Below are positions 17,871 to 27,928 of a DNA stretch of 64,000 nt, piece after piece. How positions within the stretch are numbered: position 1 is the first letter of the stretch; each line of letters starts with the position of its first letter. Location of the stretch: contig NZ_CP049056.1 in assembly GCF_011044155.1 (NCBI RefSeq), forward strand, positions 558,001 to 622,000. Reading direction: 5' to 3'. The notes below the pieces were generated by a model. That model made no database searches. It had not been told where the DNA came from and saw nothing but the letters and a program-made list of their open reading frames with translations. Source of the stretch: Pikeienuella piscinae. Its GTDB lineage: Bacteria > Pseudomonadota > Alphaproteobacteria > Rhodobacterales > Rhodobacteraceae. A program made the translations under genes and the position numbers.

Positions 17871-19214
17871 ATGAGCGAGACGCACGCCGAAACCGCATTC
17901 GCCCGCAAGGCGCCGGTCGCCTTTGTCGCCGAGGGAGAGATCCCCGCATCGCCACCGCCAATGAACGCCGTTGGTCCGGTGAAGTGGATCAGGGACAATC
18001 TCTTTCCGGGCCCGGTCAACGCGATCCTGACCATTCTCTCGCTCATCTTCATCGTCTTCGTCGCCTATGAGATACTGCCCTGGCTGATCGACAGTTCGTG
18101 GTCGCCGGCGGAGATGTCGCTCGCCGGATGCCGGGCGGAGGCGTCGGGCGCCTGTTTCGCGGTCATCAATGAACGCTTTCCGCAGTTCTTCTTCGGCTTC
18201 TATCCGCAGGATCTGTACTGGCGGCCCAGCCTCGCCTTCGGATTCCTGCTGCTGGCGCTCTGGCCGGTCCTGTTCGAGTCCGCGCCGCGCAAGTTGCTGT
18301 TTTTCAGTGCGATCTATCCGGTTCTCGGCTATTGGCTGATCTGGGGCGGCACGATCTGGGGGCCGCTCGCCGTGCTTGCGGCGCCGGTGGTCGGTTGGCT
18401 GATCTACACCCGTCTCGGCGGGCTGTGCGAGCGGCTCGTCGGCGAGGCGTTCGGCCCGTTGATGACACTGATCGCCGCGGTTCTCGCGGTGATCGTCTGG
18501 GGCCTCTTTCTCGTCATCCCGATTGACGAGGCCCTTTCCGCCATCGCCCCGATCGCGCTCCAGCATGTGCCGAGCGCGAAACTCGGCGGCTTTCTTCTCT
18601 CGCTGATTATCGGTGTCGTCGGAATCGCCGCCTCATTACCTTTCGGCATCGCGCTGGCTCTCGGGCGGCAGTCGAACCTCTTCATCGTGAAGGCGCTCTC
18701 CGTCGGCTTCATCGAGGCGATGCGCGGCGTCCCGCTGATCACGCTGCTCTTCGTGGCCTCGACACTGCTGAACTACTTCCTGCCGCCGGGCACCAATTTC
18801 GACCTGATTCTGCGGGTCTGCATCATGGTGACCTTCTTCGCTTCTGCCTATATGGCCGAAGTGATCCGTGGCGGCATCGCGGCGCTGCCGAAAGGGCAGT
18901 ACGAGGCCGCCGACGCGATGGGCCTGACCTATTGGCAGTCCATGCGGCTGATCATCCTGCCGCAGGCGTTGAAGATCTCCATCCCGAATATCGTCTCGAC
19001 CTTCATCGGCCTCTTCAAAGACACGACGCTGGTCATCGTGATTGGCCTCCTTGACCCGCTTGGCCTTTCGTCTGCGATCCGGGCCGACGCCAACTGGAAC
19101 GGCGTCGTCTGGGAACTCTACGGTTTCATCGCCCTCTTCTTCTTCATCTTCTGCTTCGGCATGTCGCGATATTCGCAATATCTGGAGCGGAAACTCCGCA
19201 CCGACCACCGTTAG
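17871..19214 (+). CDS. aapM: General L-amino acid ABC transporter permease AapM
   Basis: 447 aa partner permease of AapQ. Several helices precede the conserved core, which begins around [30 protein letters not shown], with [18 protein letters not shown] and the EAA loop [25 protein letters not shown]. It forms a heterodimeric membrane channel with AapQ. The long N-terminal region with extra helices is normal for AapM/BztC. It is followed by aapP after 11 bp. Confidence 0.95.
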   Translation: MSETHAETAFARKAPVAFVAEGEIPASPPPMNAVGPVKWIRDNLFPGPVNAILTILSLIFIVFVAYEILPWLIDSSWSPAEMSLAGCRAEASGACFAVINERFPQFFFGFYPQDLYWRPSLAFGFLLLALWPVLFESAPRKLLFFSAIYPVLGYWLIWGGTIWGPLAVLAAPVVGWLIYTRLGGLCERLVGEAFGPLMTLIAAVLAVIVWGLFLVIPIDEALSAIAPIALQHVPSAKLGGFLLSLIIGVVGIAASLPFGIALALGRQSNLFIVKALSVGFIEAMRGVPLITLLFVASTLLNYFLPPGTNFDLILRVCIMVTFFASAYMAEVIRGGIAALPKGQYEAADAMGLTYWQSMRLIILPQALKISIPNIVSTFIGLFKDTTLVIVIGLLDPLGLSSAIRADANWNGVVWELYGFIALFFFIFCFGMSRYSQYLERKLRTDHR

Positions 19215-19225
19215 GGAAACTGATC

Positions 19226-20026
19226 ATGGCCGAAGCAAACGAATTGATGGTCGAGCGTGAGATCGACCGCAGCAAGATGCAGGTCTCCGACGAGGTCGCC
19301 ATCGAAATCAACGGGATGAACAAGTGGTATGGCGATTTCCATGTGCTCCGCGATATCAACCTCACCGTCCACCGGGGCGAGCGGATCGTCGTCTGCGGGC
19401 CCTCGGGCTCAGGGAAATCGACGCTGATCCGCTGCATCAACCGGCTTGAGGAACATCAGAAGGGCGACATCATCGTCGACGGGACCGAGCTGAACTCGGA
19501 CCTGAAGAACCTGGACAAGGTGCGCGCCGAGGTCGGCATGTGCTTCCAGCATTTCAACCTTTTCCCGCATCTGACGATTCTGGAGAACTGCACGCTGGCG
19601 CCGATCTGGGTCCGCAAGACGCCGAAAAAGGAAGCGGATGAAACCGCGATGCATTTCCTCGAGAAGGTGAAAATTCCGGAGCAGGCGTCGAAATACCCCG
19701 GCCAGCTTTCCGGCGGTCAGCAGCAGCGCGTCGCCATCGCCCGTTCGCTCTGCATGAAGCCACGGATCATGCTTTTCGACGAGCCGACATCGGCGCTCGA
19801 CCCGGAGATGATCAAGGAAGTGCTCGACACGATGATCGAACTTGCTGAGGAGGGCATGACGATGATCTGCGTCACCCACGAGATGGGTTTCGCGCGTCAG
19901 GTGGCGAACCGCGTGATCTTCATGGACGCCGGGCAGATCGTCGAGCAGAACGAACCAGAGGAATTCTTCAACAATCCCCAGAGCCCGCGAACCAAGCTCT
20001 TCCTCAGCCAGATTCTCGGACACTGA
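19226..20026 (+). CDS. aapP: General L-amino acid ABC transporter ATP-binding protein
   Basis: 266 aa ATPase that powers AapJQM uptake. Walker [11 protein letters not shown]-loop [12 protein letters not shown], signature [13 protein letters not shown], Walker [15 protein letters not shown] and H-loop [11 protein letters not shown] are all intact. About 30 residues precede the usual ABC core start ([16 protein letters not shown]). Last gene of the operon; a hairpin terminator follows 34 bp after the stop. Confidence 0.97.
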   Translation: MAEANELMVEREIDRSKMQVSDEVAIEINGMNKWYGDFHVLRDINLTVHRGERIVVCGPSGSGKSTLIRCINRLEEHQKGDIIVDGTELNSDLKNLDKVRAEVGMCFQHFNLFPHLTILENCTLAPIWVRKTPKKEADETAMHFLEKVKIPEQASKYPGQLSGGQQQRVAIARSLCMKPRIMLFDEPTSALDPEMIKEVLDTMIELAEEGMTMICVTHEMGFARQVANRVIFMDAGQIVEQNEPEEFFNNPQSPRTKLFLSQILGH

Positions 20027-20059
20027 ACCGCAGCATTGAAAGAACGTGCGCTGCCGCTT

Positions 20060-20095
20060 GCGCGCCGACTACGAATTTCCTGGTCGGCGCGCTTT
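20060..20095 (+). terminator. Intrinsic terminator after aapP
   Basis: A perfect 10-bp stem gcgcgccgac/gtcggcgcgc (20060-20069 with 20083-20092) is followed by a short T run. It ends the aap operon and marks the edge of the decayed region. Confidence 0.8.
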
Positions 20096-20753
20096 CAGGG
20101 ACGCATGTCTGAGTTGAACGTAGGCGATCTCTTGCGAATGAGAGCGAGACGATATCCGCGACGTTGCGTCTCGACCGGACTGCGGCTTCGCGACTCGATC
20201 AGCTTCTCGTAACGCGTCGCCTCGACTCCGAGCTTCGCGAACTGTGATTTCAGGTATTGCGCGACAAGCTTCCCGCGCGCCGGATGGACTGTCGGTATGT
20301 CCAGCCGCATCGGGAAACGCACGCCATTCGCTTCCGGCTCGTATCCGGCCTCCGAAAGCAGCGCCCCGGCCTTGTCCATATCGACATCGTAGCGCACGAA
20401 CGCGTCGGAATCGTAGAACGGGCTCGACGAATACAGCGTGCCGTCGAGCCGCATCGAGAGGCCGCGATGTCGCGCCTTGGTGATGAGTCCTTGTCGGTGA
20501 CGTAGGCGCTGGCCTTTCGCACCCCGATATCGCTGAATGGCGGTTTGCGAAGGTTGAACTCAAGATAGTTGGTCGGACCGATCGCAGCGAACCCATCCAT
20601 CGTTACGGTCAGGTCGTCGGCGCGCTTCAGCCGCCGGATCTTCTGGGAGTTCATTCCGCTGAACGGCAGATAGTCTATCTCACTCGACTCGATCGAGATC
20701 AACGGCACTTGCTTAGAGATATTTTTGAACAGGTAGATGGTGAGTTTCTCCAA
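20095..20753 (-). pseudogene. Remnant of a family 5 (peptide/opine-type) ABC solute-binding protein
   Basis: Two frames carry consecutive pieces of an SBP_bac_5 protein. Upstream: IEYxEIDYLPF-like IESSEIDYLPFSGMN ... TNYLEFNLRKPPFSDIGVRKAS (20753 to about 20480). Downstream, after a frameshift: MRLDGTLYSSSPFYDSDAF ... YDVDMDKAGALLSEAGYEPEANG ... VAQYLKSQFAKLGVEATRYE (20454 to about 20202). The N-terminal half with signal peptide and the C-terminus are missing, and sequence below 20200 no longer resembles the family. A decayed gene, not functional. Confidence 0.85.
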
Positions 20754-20799
20754 TAGATGACATGAACCCTGTCGCGCGATCCGAAGAACGCCACGCGTC

Positions 20800-21033
20800 C
20801 CGGCGTTCTCTCGCAGGGCGTTTACGGCGCCAAGACAGCCGTTCCAAAGATCCTCGAACTGCCGCGCAAGGAAGAACTGCGGGCGCCGTTATTCCGCCCG
20901 GCTGGACGGTGGAGAATTACCGCAGCCGAATGGCGGCCATCGCCGCCATGCGCCATTAGGCCGGTTATCACGGCTATCTTCACGAATGGATCGATCCCGA
21001 ATTTCCTGAGAAGGAGCGCGAGACGCTAGAAAA
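20800..21033 (+). pseudogene. Polysaccharide deacetylase (PuuE-like) remnant, 5' part
   Basis: Fragments of a polysaccharide deacetylase of the PuuE/allantoinase type: GVYGAKTAVPKIL in one frame, then after a frameshift PGWTVENYRSRMAAI, an in-frame TAG, and AGYHGYLHEWIDPEFPEKER. The coding sequence is cut at 21033 by the IS1595-family element and resumes at 23586, where reading continues in frame (ETLEK joined to GPNSLDRAVDARAVGYRSPA). The gene therefore has at least one frameshift and one stop in addition to the insertion. Confidence 0.85.
21026..21033. repeat. Left 8-bp target site duplication
   Basis: ctagaaaa, identical to 23578-23585 on the other side of the element. Eight base pairs is the length expected for the IS1595 family. 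Confidence 0.93.
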
Positions 21034-21055
21034 GGCGTTTATATACATTGCAAAC
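21034..21055 (+). repeat. Left terminal inverted repeat of the IS1595-family element
   Basis: Begins GGCGTTTATATAC and matches the right end (read inward) at 20 of 22 positions. It contains the TTATATAC and TTGCAAAC blocks shared by both ends. Confidence 0.92.
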
Positions 21056-21109
21056 GCCCTCCGATTCGGGTGATGCTTTCTCACCTTTTCATCAGGTGGG
21101 AGATTTCAG

Positions 21110-21397
21110 ATGACCAACCGAGTTACCTGCATCAATAAGACCGACCGCTATAACCCTTGGGAACGGATTGACCGGTTAGGCGGCACAAAGGATAGCGATG
21201 GAAGCCGATGGGGCTGCACCCAGCAAGAATGCGTCGCCTACATCGAGAAAGGTTACGAGTTCTACGTCGATACCAACGGCCACAGGGAGTATCTCGTTGT
21301 CGGCAAAAGCTCGCAAGGCAACAAGTATGTCAAAACTGAGGCGGATCAGGATACCCAAGACAATCTTCTGAGCCTTCCTGAATGCCCACGATCATAG
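21110..21397 (+). CDS. DUF3892-like small protein (transposon passenger)
   Basis: 95 aa protein with a good RBS (gtgggaga) before ATG 21110. The pattern VTCINKTDRYNPWERIDRLGG, a Trp-containing AYIEKGYEFYVDTNG segment and the closing KYVKTEADQDTQDNLLSLP fits the DUF3892 family, whose function is unknown. It is the only plus-strand passenger of the element and its 3' end overlaps the convergent 69-codon gene by 68 bp. Being just inside the left end, it may be expressed from a promoter within the terminal 70 bp. Confidence 0.8.
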   Translation: MTNRVTCINKTDRYNPWERIDRLGGTKDSDGSRWGCTQQECVAYIEKGYEFYVDTNGHREYLVVGKSSQGNKYVKTEADQDTQDNLLSLPECPRS

Positions 21398-21539
21398 CCA
21401 TGGGCGAGGCGAAGCCGTTCGGATCAGCCGCCCACGCCAGCGCCTGCTGAGCGGCATAGAGCCGGTCATAGTCATTCCGCTGCGGGTTTTCCCGAAGCGC
21501 CGATGAGACGCGATCCAGTTCGCGGGCGATGAAGCTCAT
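21330..21539 (-). CDS. Hypothetical 69-aa protein (transposon passenger)
   Basis: Starts MSFIARELDRVSSALREN and continues YDRLYAAQQALAWAADPNGFASP. This helical N-terminal pattern resembles small uncharacterised proteins I have seen in other alphaproteobacteria. The start ATG overlaps the stop of the preceding 48-codon gene (ATGA), which supports it being translated. No domain or motif is recognised. Last gene of the minus-strand passenger cassette. Confidence 0.65.
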   Translation of the reverse strand: MSFIARELDRVSSALRENPQRNDYDRLYAAQQALAWAADPNGFASPMAMIVGIQEGSEDCLGYPDPPQF

Positions 21540-21682
21540 TCGTCCTTCTCCTTCTCGGGCTTATCTGGCGCGATCTTACGCAGCGCCTCTTTCAGCTTCG
21601 CTTCGTCCAGGTCCACGCCTAGCTCGCGGGCGGTTTCCTCGAAGCGTTCGGATTGGTCAGTAGTTGTCGAATTCTTCGACAT
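21536..21682 (-). CDS. Hypothetical 48-aa acidic/charged protein (transposon passenger)
   Basis: 48-codon ORF from ATG 21682 to TGA 21536. Translation starts MSKNSTTTDQSERFEETARE and is rich in Glu/Lys, ending PDKPEKEKDE. It overlaps the 3' end of the putative toxin gene by 26 bp and the next gene by 3 bp. Its place in a chain of overlapping genes and the amphipathic helix-like repeat of charges argue that it is real. Function unknown. Confidence 0.6.
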   Translation of the reverse strand: MSKNSTTTDQSERFEETARELGVDLDEAKLKEALRKIAPDKPEKEKDE

Positions 21683-21935
21683 GGATGATCTCCACATTTT
21701 TCTGATCGTCTATGGCGAACAGCCAAAGCAATCCGGGGCAATCACCAACCGGCTTTGTAACCGCGTATCTTGCGGAATGAGACCAATCGGTTTCTATCGT
21801 ATCGAACCCGTAGGGATTCCGATTCAGGCCATCCCAAACGGGATCGAGTGCCGCATCTAGTCTCTGAAACCCCCCAAGCCTGCTAGCCGCTAACTCACAC
21901 TCACGTGAGAAGGCTATCTCACGTCGCGACGCCAT
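21657..21935 (-). CDS. Putative RelE/ParE-like toxin partner of the Panacea protein
   Basis: 92 aa protein whose ATG shares one base with the stop of the Panacea gene (TAATG). Spacing and order (antitoxin first, small toxin second) match Panacea toxin-antitoxin pairs. The central pattern WDGLNRNPYGF, then ARYAVTKPVGDCPGLLWLFAID and a final VEIIHVEEF resembles the beta-sheet core of RelE/ParE-fold toxins (basic strand, hydrophobic LWLF strand, closing I-x-x-V-E strand). The family call is inference from pattern; no catalytic residues can be certified. Confidence 0.55.
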   Translation of the reverse strand: MASRREIAFSRECELAASRLGGFQRLDAALDPVWDGLNRNPYGFDTIETDWSHSARYAVTKPVGDCPGLLWLFAIDDQKNVEIIHVEEFDNY

Positions 21936-22504
21936 TAGCGGCTGATAGCCCCTTGCTCATCAATGATGGATTTCAACCGCGAGATTTGCGCAGGGGTGGG
22001 CTTAGCGTCGTCCAATAGGGCGCTCTCGTAAGGCATGAGGTCGCCGTCATGGCGGCTGCGCCACGCCGCTCCATGGGAATCATCGCTCGTCTCACGACCT
22101 GTTTTTTCCCAATAATAATTTATGGAATCATCGACATAGCGTAAATCGTCAACATCGAACTTGGACAAATCCGGATCACGCTTAGCGATGGGGCGAAACT
22201 CCCGAACGCCTTCTCCGAAGTCAGTGGTCTCCTCGTCGATAAAGCCAGCAAGCTTCATCTCGCGATAAAGCGGCAGCATCTCCTTTGGGGCGGGTCCGTG
22301 TTCCAGACGTTGGTATTCGCGCCCCGTAACGGGAACTCCACGATCCGCATAAGAGACGAAATCAGCGCGCCAGAGAATTTTGTTTAGCTTCGTCCTGCCA
22401 AACGCCGCTGCTGTCGTGTTCTTTTGCGCGACATAGAGGATCATCTGCCTGAGACGGTCCTGACCGCCAGACAACGGAATGTGACGCGTTTGCTTGCGTG
22501 TCAT
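21935..22504 (-). CDS. Panacea-domain (SocA-like, DUF4065) antitoxin-type protein
   Basis: 189 aa. The Panacea/DUF4065 core is clear: RLRQMILYVAQK, TKLNKILWRADFVSYADRG, VTGREYQRLEHGPAPKEML and FIDEETTD. Panacea proteins serve as antitoxins for many unrelated toxins (PanAT systems) and include Caulobacter SocA. ATG 22504 has a strong RBS (ggagg, 8 bp upstream); the in-frame ATG at 22531 is an alternative without one. First gene of the minus-strand passenger cassette, 66 bp downstream of the transposase stop, so it may also be read from the transposase promoter. Confidence 0.87.
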   Translation of the reverse strand: MTRKQTRHIPLSGGQDRLRQMILYVAQKNTTAAAFGRTKLNKILWRADFVSYADRGVPVTGREYQRLEHGPAPKEMLPLYREMKLAGFIDEETTDFGEGVREFRPIAKRDPDLSKFDVDDLRYVDDSINYYWEKTGRETSDDSHGAAWRSRHDGDLMPYESALLDDAKPTPAQISRLKSIIDEQGAISR

Positions 22505-22570
22505 TGTCCGTCCTCCCATTCTACGCTGCACCAGACTAGCATACTCAGCCCTTCAAGGCGCGCTTCTCTT

Positions 22571-23509
22571 TCACGACTCTGTAGGTTGCTTGTATGTAAG
22601 CCGCTTCCCTTTCGCACCCATCAACGCGACCTTCGCGCGGTCGCCATCGTCCACCCCAAGCGCGATACGATTGTTATACCGAAACTCGAACTCAGCGACG
22701 TAGCGATGCAGGTGCTTCTTGCCGCAGTGCTGATAGACACCCTTCATGCCGCGCTTGAAGATCGAGAAGTAGCCTTCAATCGTGTTTGTGTGGACCTCGC
22801 CCCGGCCGTATTCGCCAGCGCCGTGGCTCACGTAGTCATGGCTCGCGTAGTCTGACGCCATCGCCTTGTAGTGCGACGCCTCGTCGGTCATCAGTTGCGC
22901 CTCAGCGGCGATGTTTTCGCGCAGGATCGGCGCGAGCGTCTTCACCTTGAGATCGTCCACCACCATGGAACGGGCGCGGCCCGTGGCGCGGTCAACAAGG
23001 CTCAGAACCTTGTGCTTGTGCGCGTAGCCCCGGCCCTTCTTCGTGTGCTTCGGCTTCACCGTGCGGTCGTTGCCGATGAAGGTCTCGTCAACCTCCACCA
23101 CGCCGCCGCCAGCGCCGAACGGGGCCAGATCGCCGGAACGCATCGCCTCGCGGATACGGTGCTCCATGAACCACGCCGTCTTGTAGGTAACGCCGAGGGT
23201 GCGATGAAGCTGGTGGGCGCTGATACCCTTCTTGCTCTGCGTCATGAGAACCACGGCCTGCAACCAGATATGCAGCTTGACCTTGGAGGCCTCGAACACC
23301 GTGCCGACCTTGACGGTGAACTGGCGCTTGCAATCGCCGCAGCGCCAGAGGCCAACGCGGATGCGTTTCTCGGGATTTGCCTTTACTTTCGTGATCTTAT
23401 CCACGCCGCCGCAGTGCAGGCAAACCGTCTGTGACCCCCAAAGCACACCCTCAAGGAACTCGTGGGCGGCTTCTTCGTCGTGCAGATATTTGGCGCTCAG
23501 GTTCGACAT
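22571..23509 (-). CDS. IS1595-family DDE transposase
   Basis: 312 aa. N-terminal zinc-ribbon with CLHCGG (Cys30/33) and WRCGDC (Cys57/60); catalytic ISXO2-like domain with Asp141 in VVEVDETFIGN, Asp209 in LMTDEASHYK and the final HTNTIEGYFSIFKRGMKG acidic/Asn block. All expected parts are present, so it is probably active. ATG 23509 lies about 70 bp inside the right end of the element, leaving room for a promoter. Size and motifs fit the IS1595 family. Confidence 0.95.
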   Translation of the reverse strand: MSNLSAKYLHDEEAAHEFLEGVLWGSQTVCLHCGGVDKITKVKANPEKRIRVGLWRCGDCKRQFTVKVGTVFEASKVKLHIWLQAVVLMTQSKKGISAHQLHRTLGVTYKTAWFMEHRIREAMRSGDLAPFGAGGGVVEVDETFIGNDRTVKPKHTKKGRGYAHKHKVLSLVDRATGRARSMVVDDLKVKTLAPILRENIAAEAQLMTDEASHYKAMASDYASHDYVSHGAGEYGRGEVHTNTIEGYFSIFKRGMKGVYQHCGKKHLHRYVAEFEFRYNNRIALGVDDGDRAKVALMGAKGKRLTYKQPTES

Positions 23510-23555
23510 GGCTCGGCTCCTATCCCCTTGAGCCTTATATGGGAATCATCGCCGT

Positions 23556-23577
23556 GTTTGCAAGGTATATAATCGCC
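23556..23577 (-). repeat. Right terminal inverted repeat of the IS1595-family element
   Basis: Read inward on the minus strand it begins GGCGATTATATACC and pairs with the left repeat except at positions 5 and 14. Confidence 0.92.
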
Positions 23578-23585
23578 CTAGAAAA
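23578..23585. repeat. Right 8-bp target site duplication
   Basis: ctagaaaa, exact copy of 21026-21033. Confidence 0.93.
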
Positions 23586-24065
23586 GGGGCCCAATTCCCT
23601 GGATCGCGCGGTCGACGCCCGCGCTGTCGGCTATCGCTCGCCAGCGGGGGAGATTTCGGCAAACATGTCGGTCTGCTTCAGGAATACGGGCTTCTTTACG
23701 GCGACTCGCTCATGGATCAAATCAATCCCTGTCAGCATGCCTTCGCGGACGGTTCGCCCGACCCGATGGAATTGCCATGGCATTGGAGCGTTGACGACGC
23801 GCCGATGGCGCTCCTCGCGATCCAGCTTCAGCGCGCGAACATGTTCTGAACATCTGGAAAGCCAGGTTCGCCGAGATCCATCGCTGGGGCGGGCTTTTCA
23901 ACATTCAATCATCCGCAGGCCATCGGGCGTCCCACCCGCCTCACCATGCTGCGCGAGATGATCGCCTATATCCGAACATTCCCCGATGTCTGGTTCGCGA
24001 CCGGCGCCGAGGCCGCGAACCACTGCGCGCAACTCGGAACGGAATGGCTGGCGCGGGCGAACGGG
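23586..24065 (+). pseudogene. Polysaccharide deacetylase (PuuE-like) remnant, 3' part
   Basis: Continues the gene interrupted at 21033: GPNSLDRAVDARAVGYRSPA and GEISANMS in frame, then after a frameshift LLQEYGLLYGDSLMDQI ... MELPWHWSVDDAPMALLA, a stop, and LTMLREMIAYIRTFPDVWFA. These are conserved blocks of the deacetylase C-terminal half (GYRSPAGE, the WHWSVDD stretch, IRxxPDVWFAT). Several disablements make it non-functional. Confidence 0.85.
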
Positions 24066-24230
24066 CGCTGGAAGAGGCTTCACTCTGGTCCGCCAGCGCT
24101 TCAGTTGAGCGCTATCCGCCGCTGGGGACCCATCTCAACGGCGATGTTGCTGTCGCCGGTTGCCGCTTCGCCAGCCTTTCCGCCGCCCTCAATCTCGCCT
24201 AGGCAGGCGCCAGAGCCGCCGCGCCCGATA
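24053..24230 (+). pseudogene. N-terminal remnant of a DadA-like FAD oxidoreductase
   Basis: The frame reads ALEEASLWSASASVERYPPL, GDVAVAGCRFASLSAALNLA, stop, AGARAA. This matches the start of FAD-dependent oxidoreductases of the gamma-glutamylputrescine oxidase type (SLW-x-A, DVAVVGGGFTGLSAALHLAEAGA), but the GxGxxG motif is broken (GCRFAS) and the frame is stopped after it. The rest of the gene is missing. It overlaps the deacetylase remnant slightly, as adjacent genes of an operon would. The 24231-24345 stretch is not recognised. Confidence 0.65.
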
Positions 24231-24345
24231 CCTTTCCACGCGCTTCACCCCGCCGGCGTCGCGATGGCGGTCCGTGCATATTGTTTGATGGACAGGGTCG
24301 GGCTCTGGTGGATGCGAACGAAGAACAGCTATGGATGAAGAGGTC

Positions 24346-25333
24346 ATGCACGTAGGCATAGAAGTCGGCGGAACCTTTCCGGATCTCGTCGCGATCGGGC
24401 CGAAGGGCGTCACCATCGCGAATACACCCAGCACGCCGGCGTCGCCGGATATCGGCGCGACAATCGCGCTACGGGAAATCGGCCTTGCGGGTCCCGGGAT
24501 ATTGCGCGCGGCTCCACCATTGGGATCAACGCGGCGCTCGTTCGAAAGGGGGACCGGGCGGCCTTTGTATAGCCATGGGCTTCCGAGACTTTCTTGAGAT
24601 ATAACGTTACACGCGTGAACAGATTTATGATCTGCGCTATCGGAAAGTGGAACCGATTATCGCACGCGGCGACTGCTTCGAGGTCGAGGAACGCGTGCAT
24701 GCAGATGAAAGGGTACACGCCGCGCCCGATCTGGGGTTGGTGCGCGAGACGCTGGCGCCCAAGCTCCGTCGGGGCGGATATGCAAGCGTCGCGATTGGCC
24801 TTCTCGACGCCTATGTGAATCCCGCACACGAGCGGGCGCTCGCCCGGCTTCTCACCAGCGAGGTTCGGGAAATATTCGTCGCGTTCTCATCCGGAATCTT
24901 TAGCGAGTTCAGGGAATACGAACGCGCCTCGACGACGGCGCTATCGGCCTATGTGCAACCGGTCGTCGAAAGGTAACGGGATCGCTTCGCAAAGCGCCTG
25001 GATGAAGGCGGTTTTCGCGGCGGTTTCAGCATGATGCAGCCGAATGGTAGGCGGGCCTCGGCGCAGGGCATCCGCGAGAACGCCGTGACCGCGATCCTTT
25101 CCGACCCCGCCACGGGGGTGATCGGGGCTGCGCAGCAAGTGTCGCTCGTGGAGGTTTTCTGCGGCGAAGAGCGCATTGCTCCGGAGACGAGCCGGAGGTT
25201 CGAGTTGTCCGCCGGGCATGTCGTCTTCTTGCGCGCCTCCGGCGGCGCGGATTACGGCGACCCGGCACTGCGCGAGGAAAGCCTGTCATTGCGCGATGGG
25301 CGGGGCGGCTTCATCACCGCCCCATCGGGTTAA
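24346..25333 (+). pseudogene. Hydantoinase/oxoprolinase remnant: HyuA front joined to HyuB tail
   Basis: HyuA-type pieces: MHVGIEVGGTFPDLVAIG (24346 on), then after a frameshift CFEVEERVHADERV, LLDAYVNPAHERALARLL, EFREYERASTTALSAYVQP (24647-24976). After one stop, in the same frame, come RLDEGGFRGGFSMMQPNG and ENAVTAILSDPATGVIGAA. From about 25135 the reading changes to a HyuB-type C-terminus (FELSAGHVVFLRASGG, ADYGDPALREE). The middle of hyuA and most of hyuB have been deleted. The gene pair once degraded hydantoins, oxoproline or N-methyl compounds. Confidence 0.8.
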
Positions 25334-25394
25334 GTCGTTCGAGAGACCCGGGCGCCGCCTTCGCGGCCGCGCCCGGGGTGTCGTTACGCGCCGA

Positions 25395-27928
<2,534 letters not shown>

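Larger units (their letters stand above)
21034..23577. mobile_element. IS1595-family transposable element with passenger genes
   Basis: 2544-bp element bounded by inverted repeats and a perfect 8-bp duplication. It encodes an IS1595-type transposase (minus strand) plus passengers: a DUF3892-like gene (plus) and, on the minus strand, a Panacea-domain gene, a putative RelE/ParE-like toxin gene, a 48-codon ORF and a 69-codon ORF. Passenger genes are known in the IS1595 family. All frames appear open, and the near-matching ends and exact duplication suggest a fairly recent insertion into an already decaying deacetylase gene. Whether it still moves is unknown. Confidence 0.93.

Noticed and set aside
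20762-20959. 65-codon small gene
   Set aside because: Its end (PGWTVENYRSRM) is a fragment of the polysaccharide deacetylase remnant, so it is part of a pseudogene.
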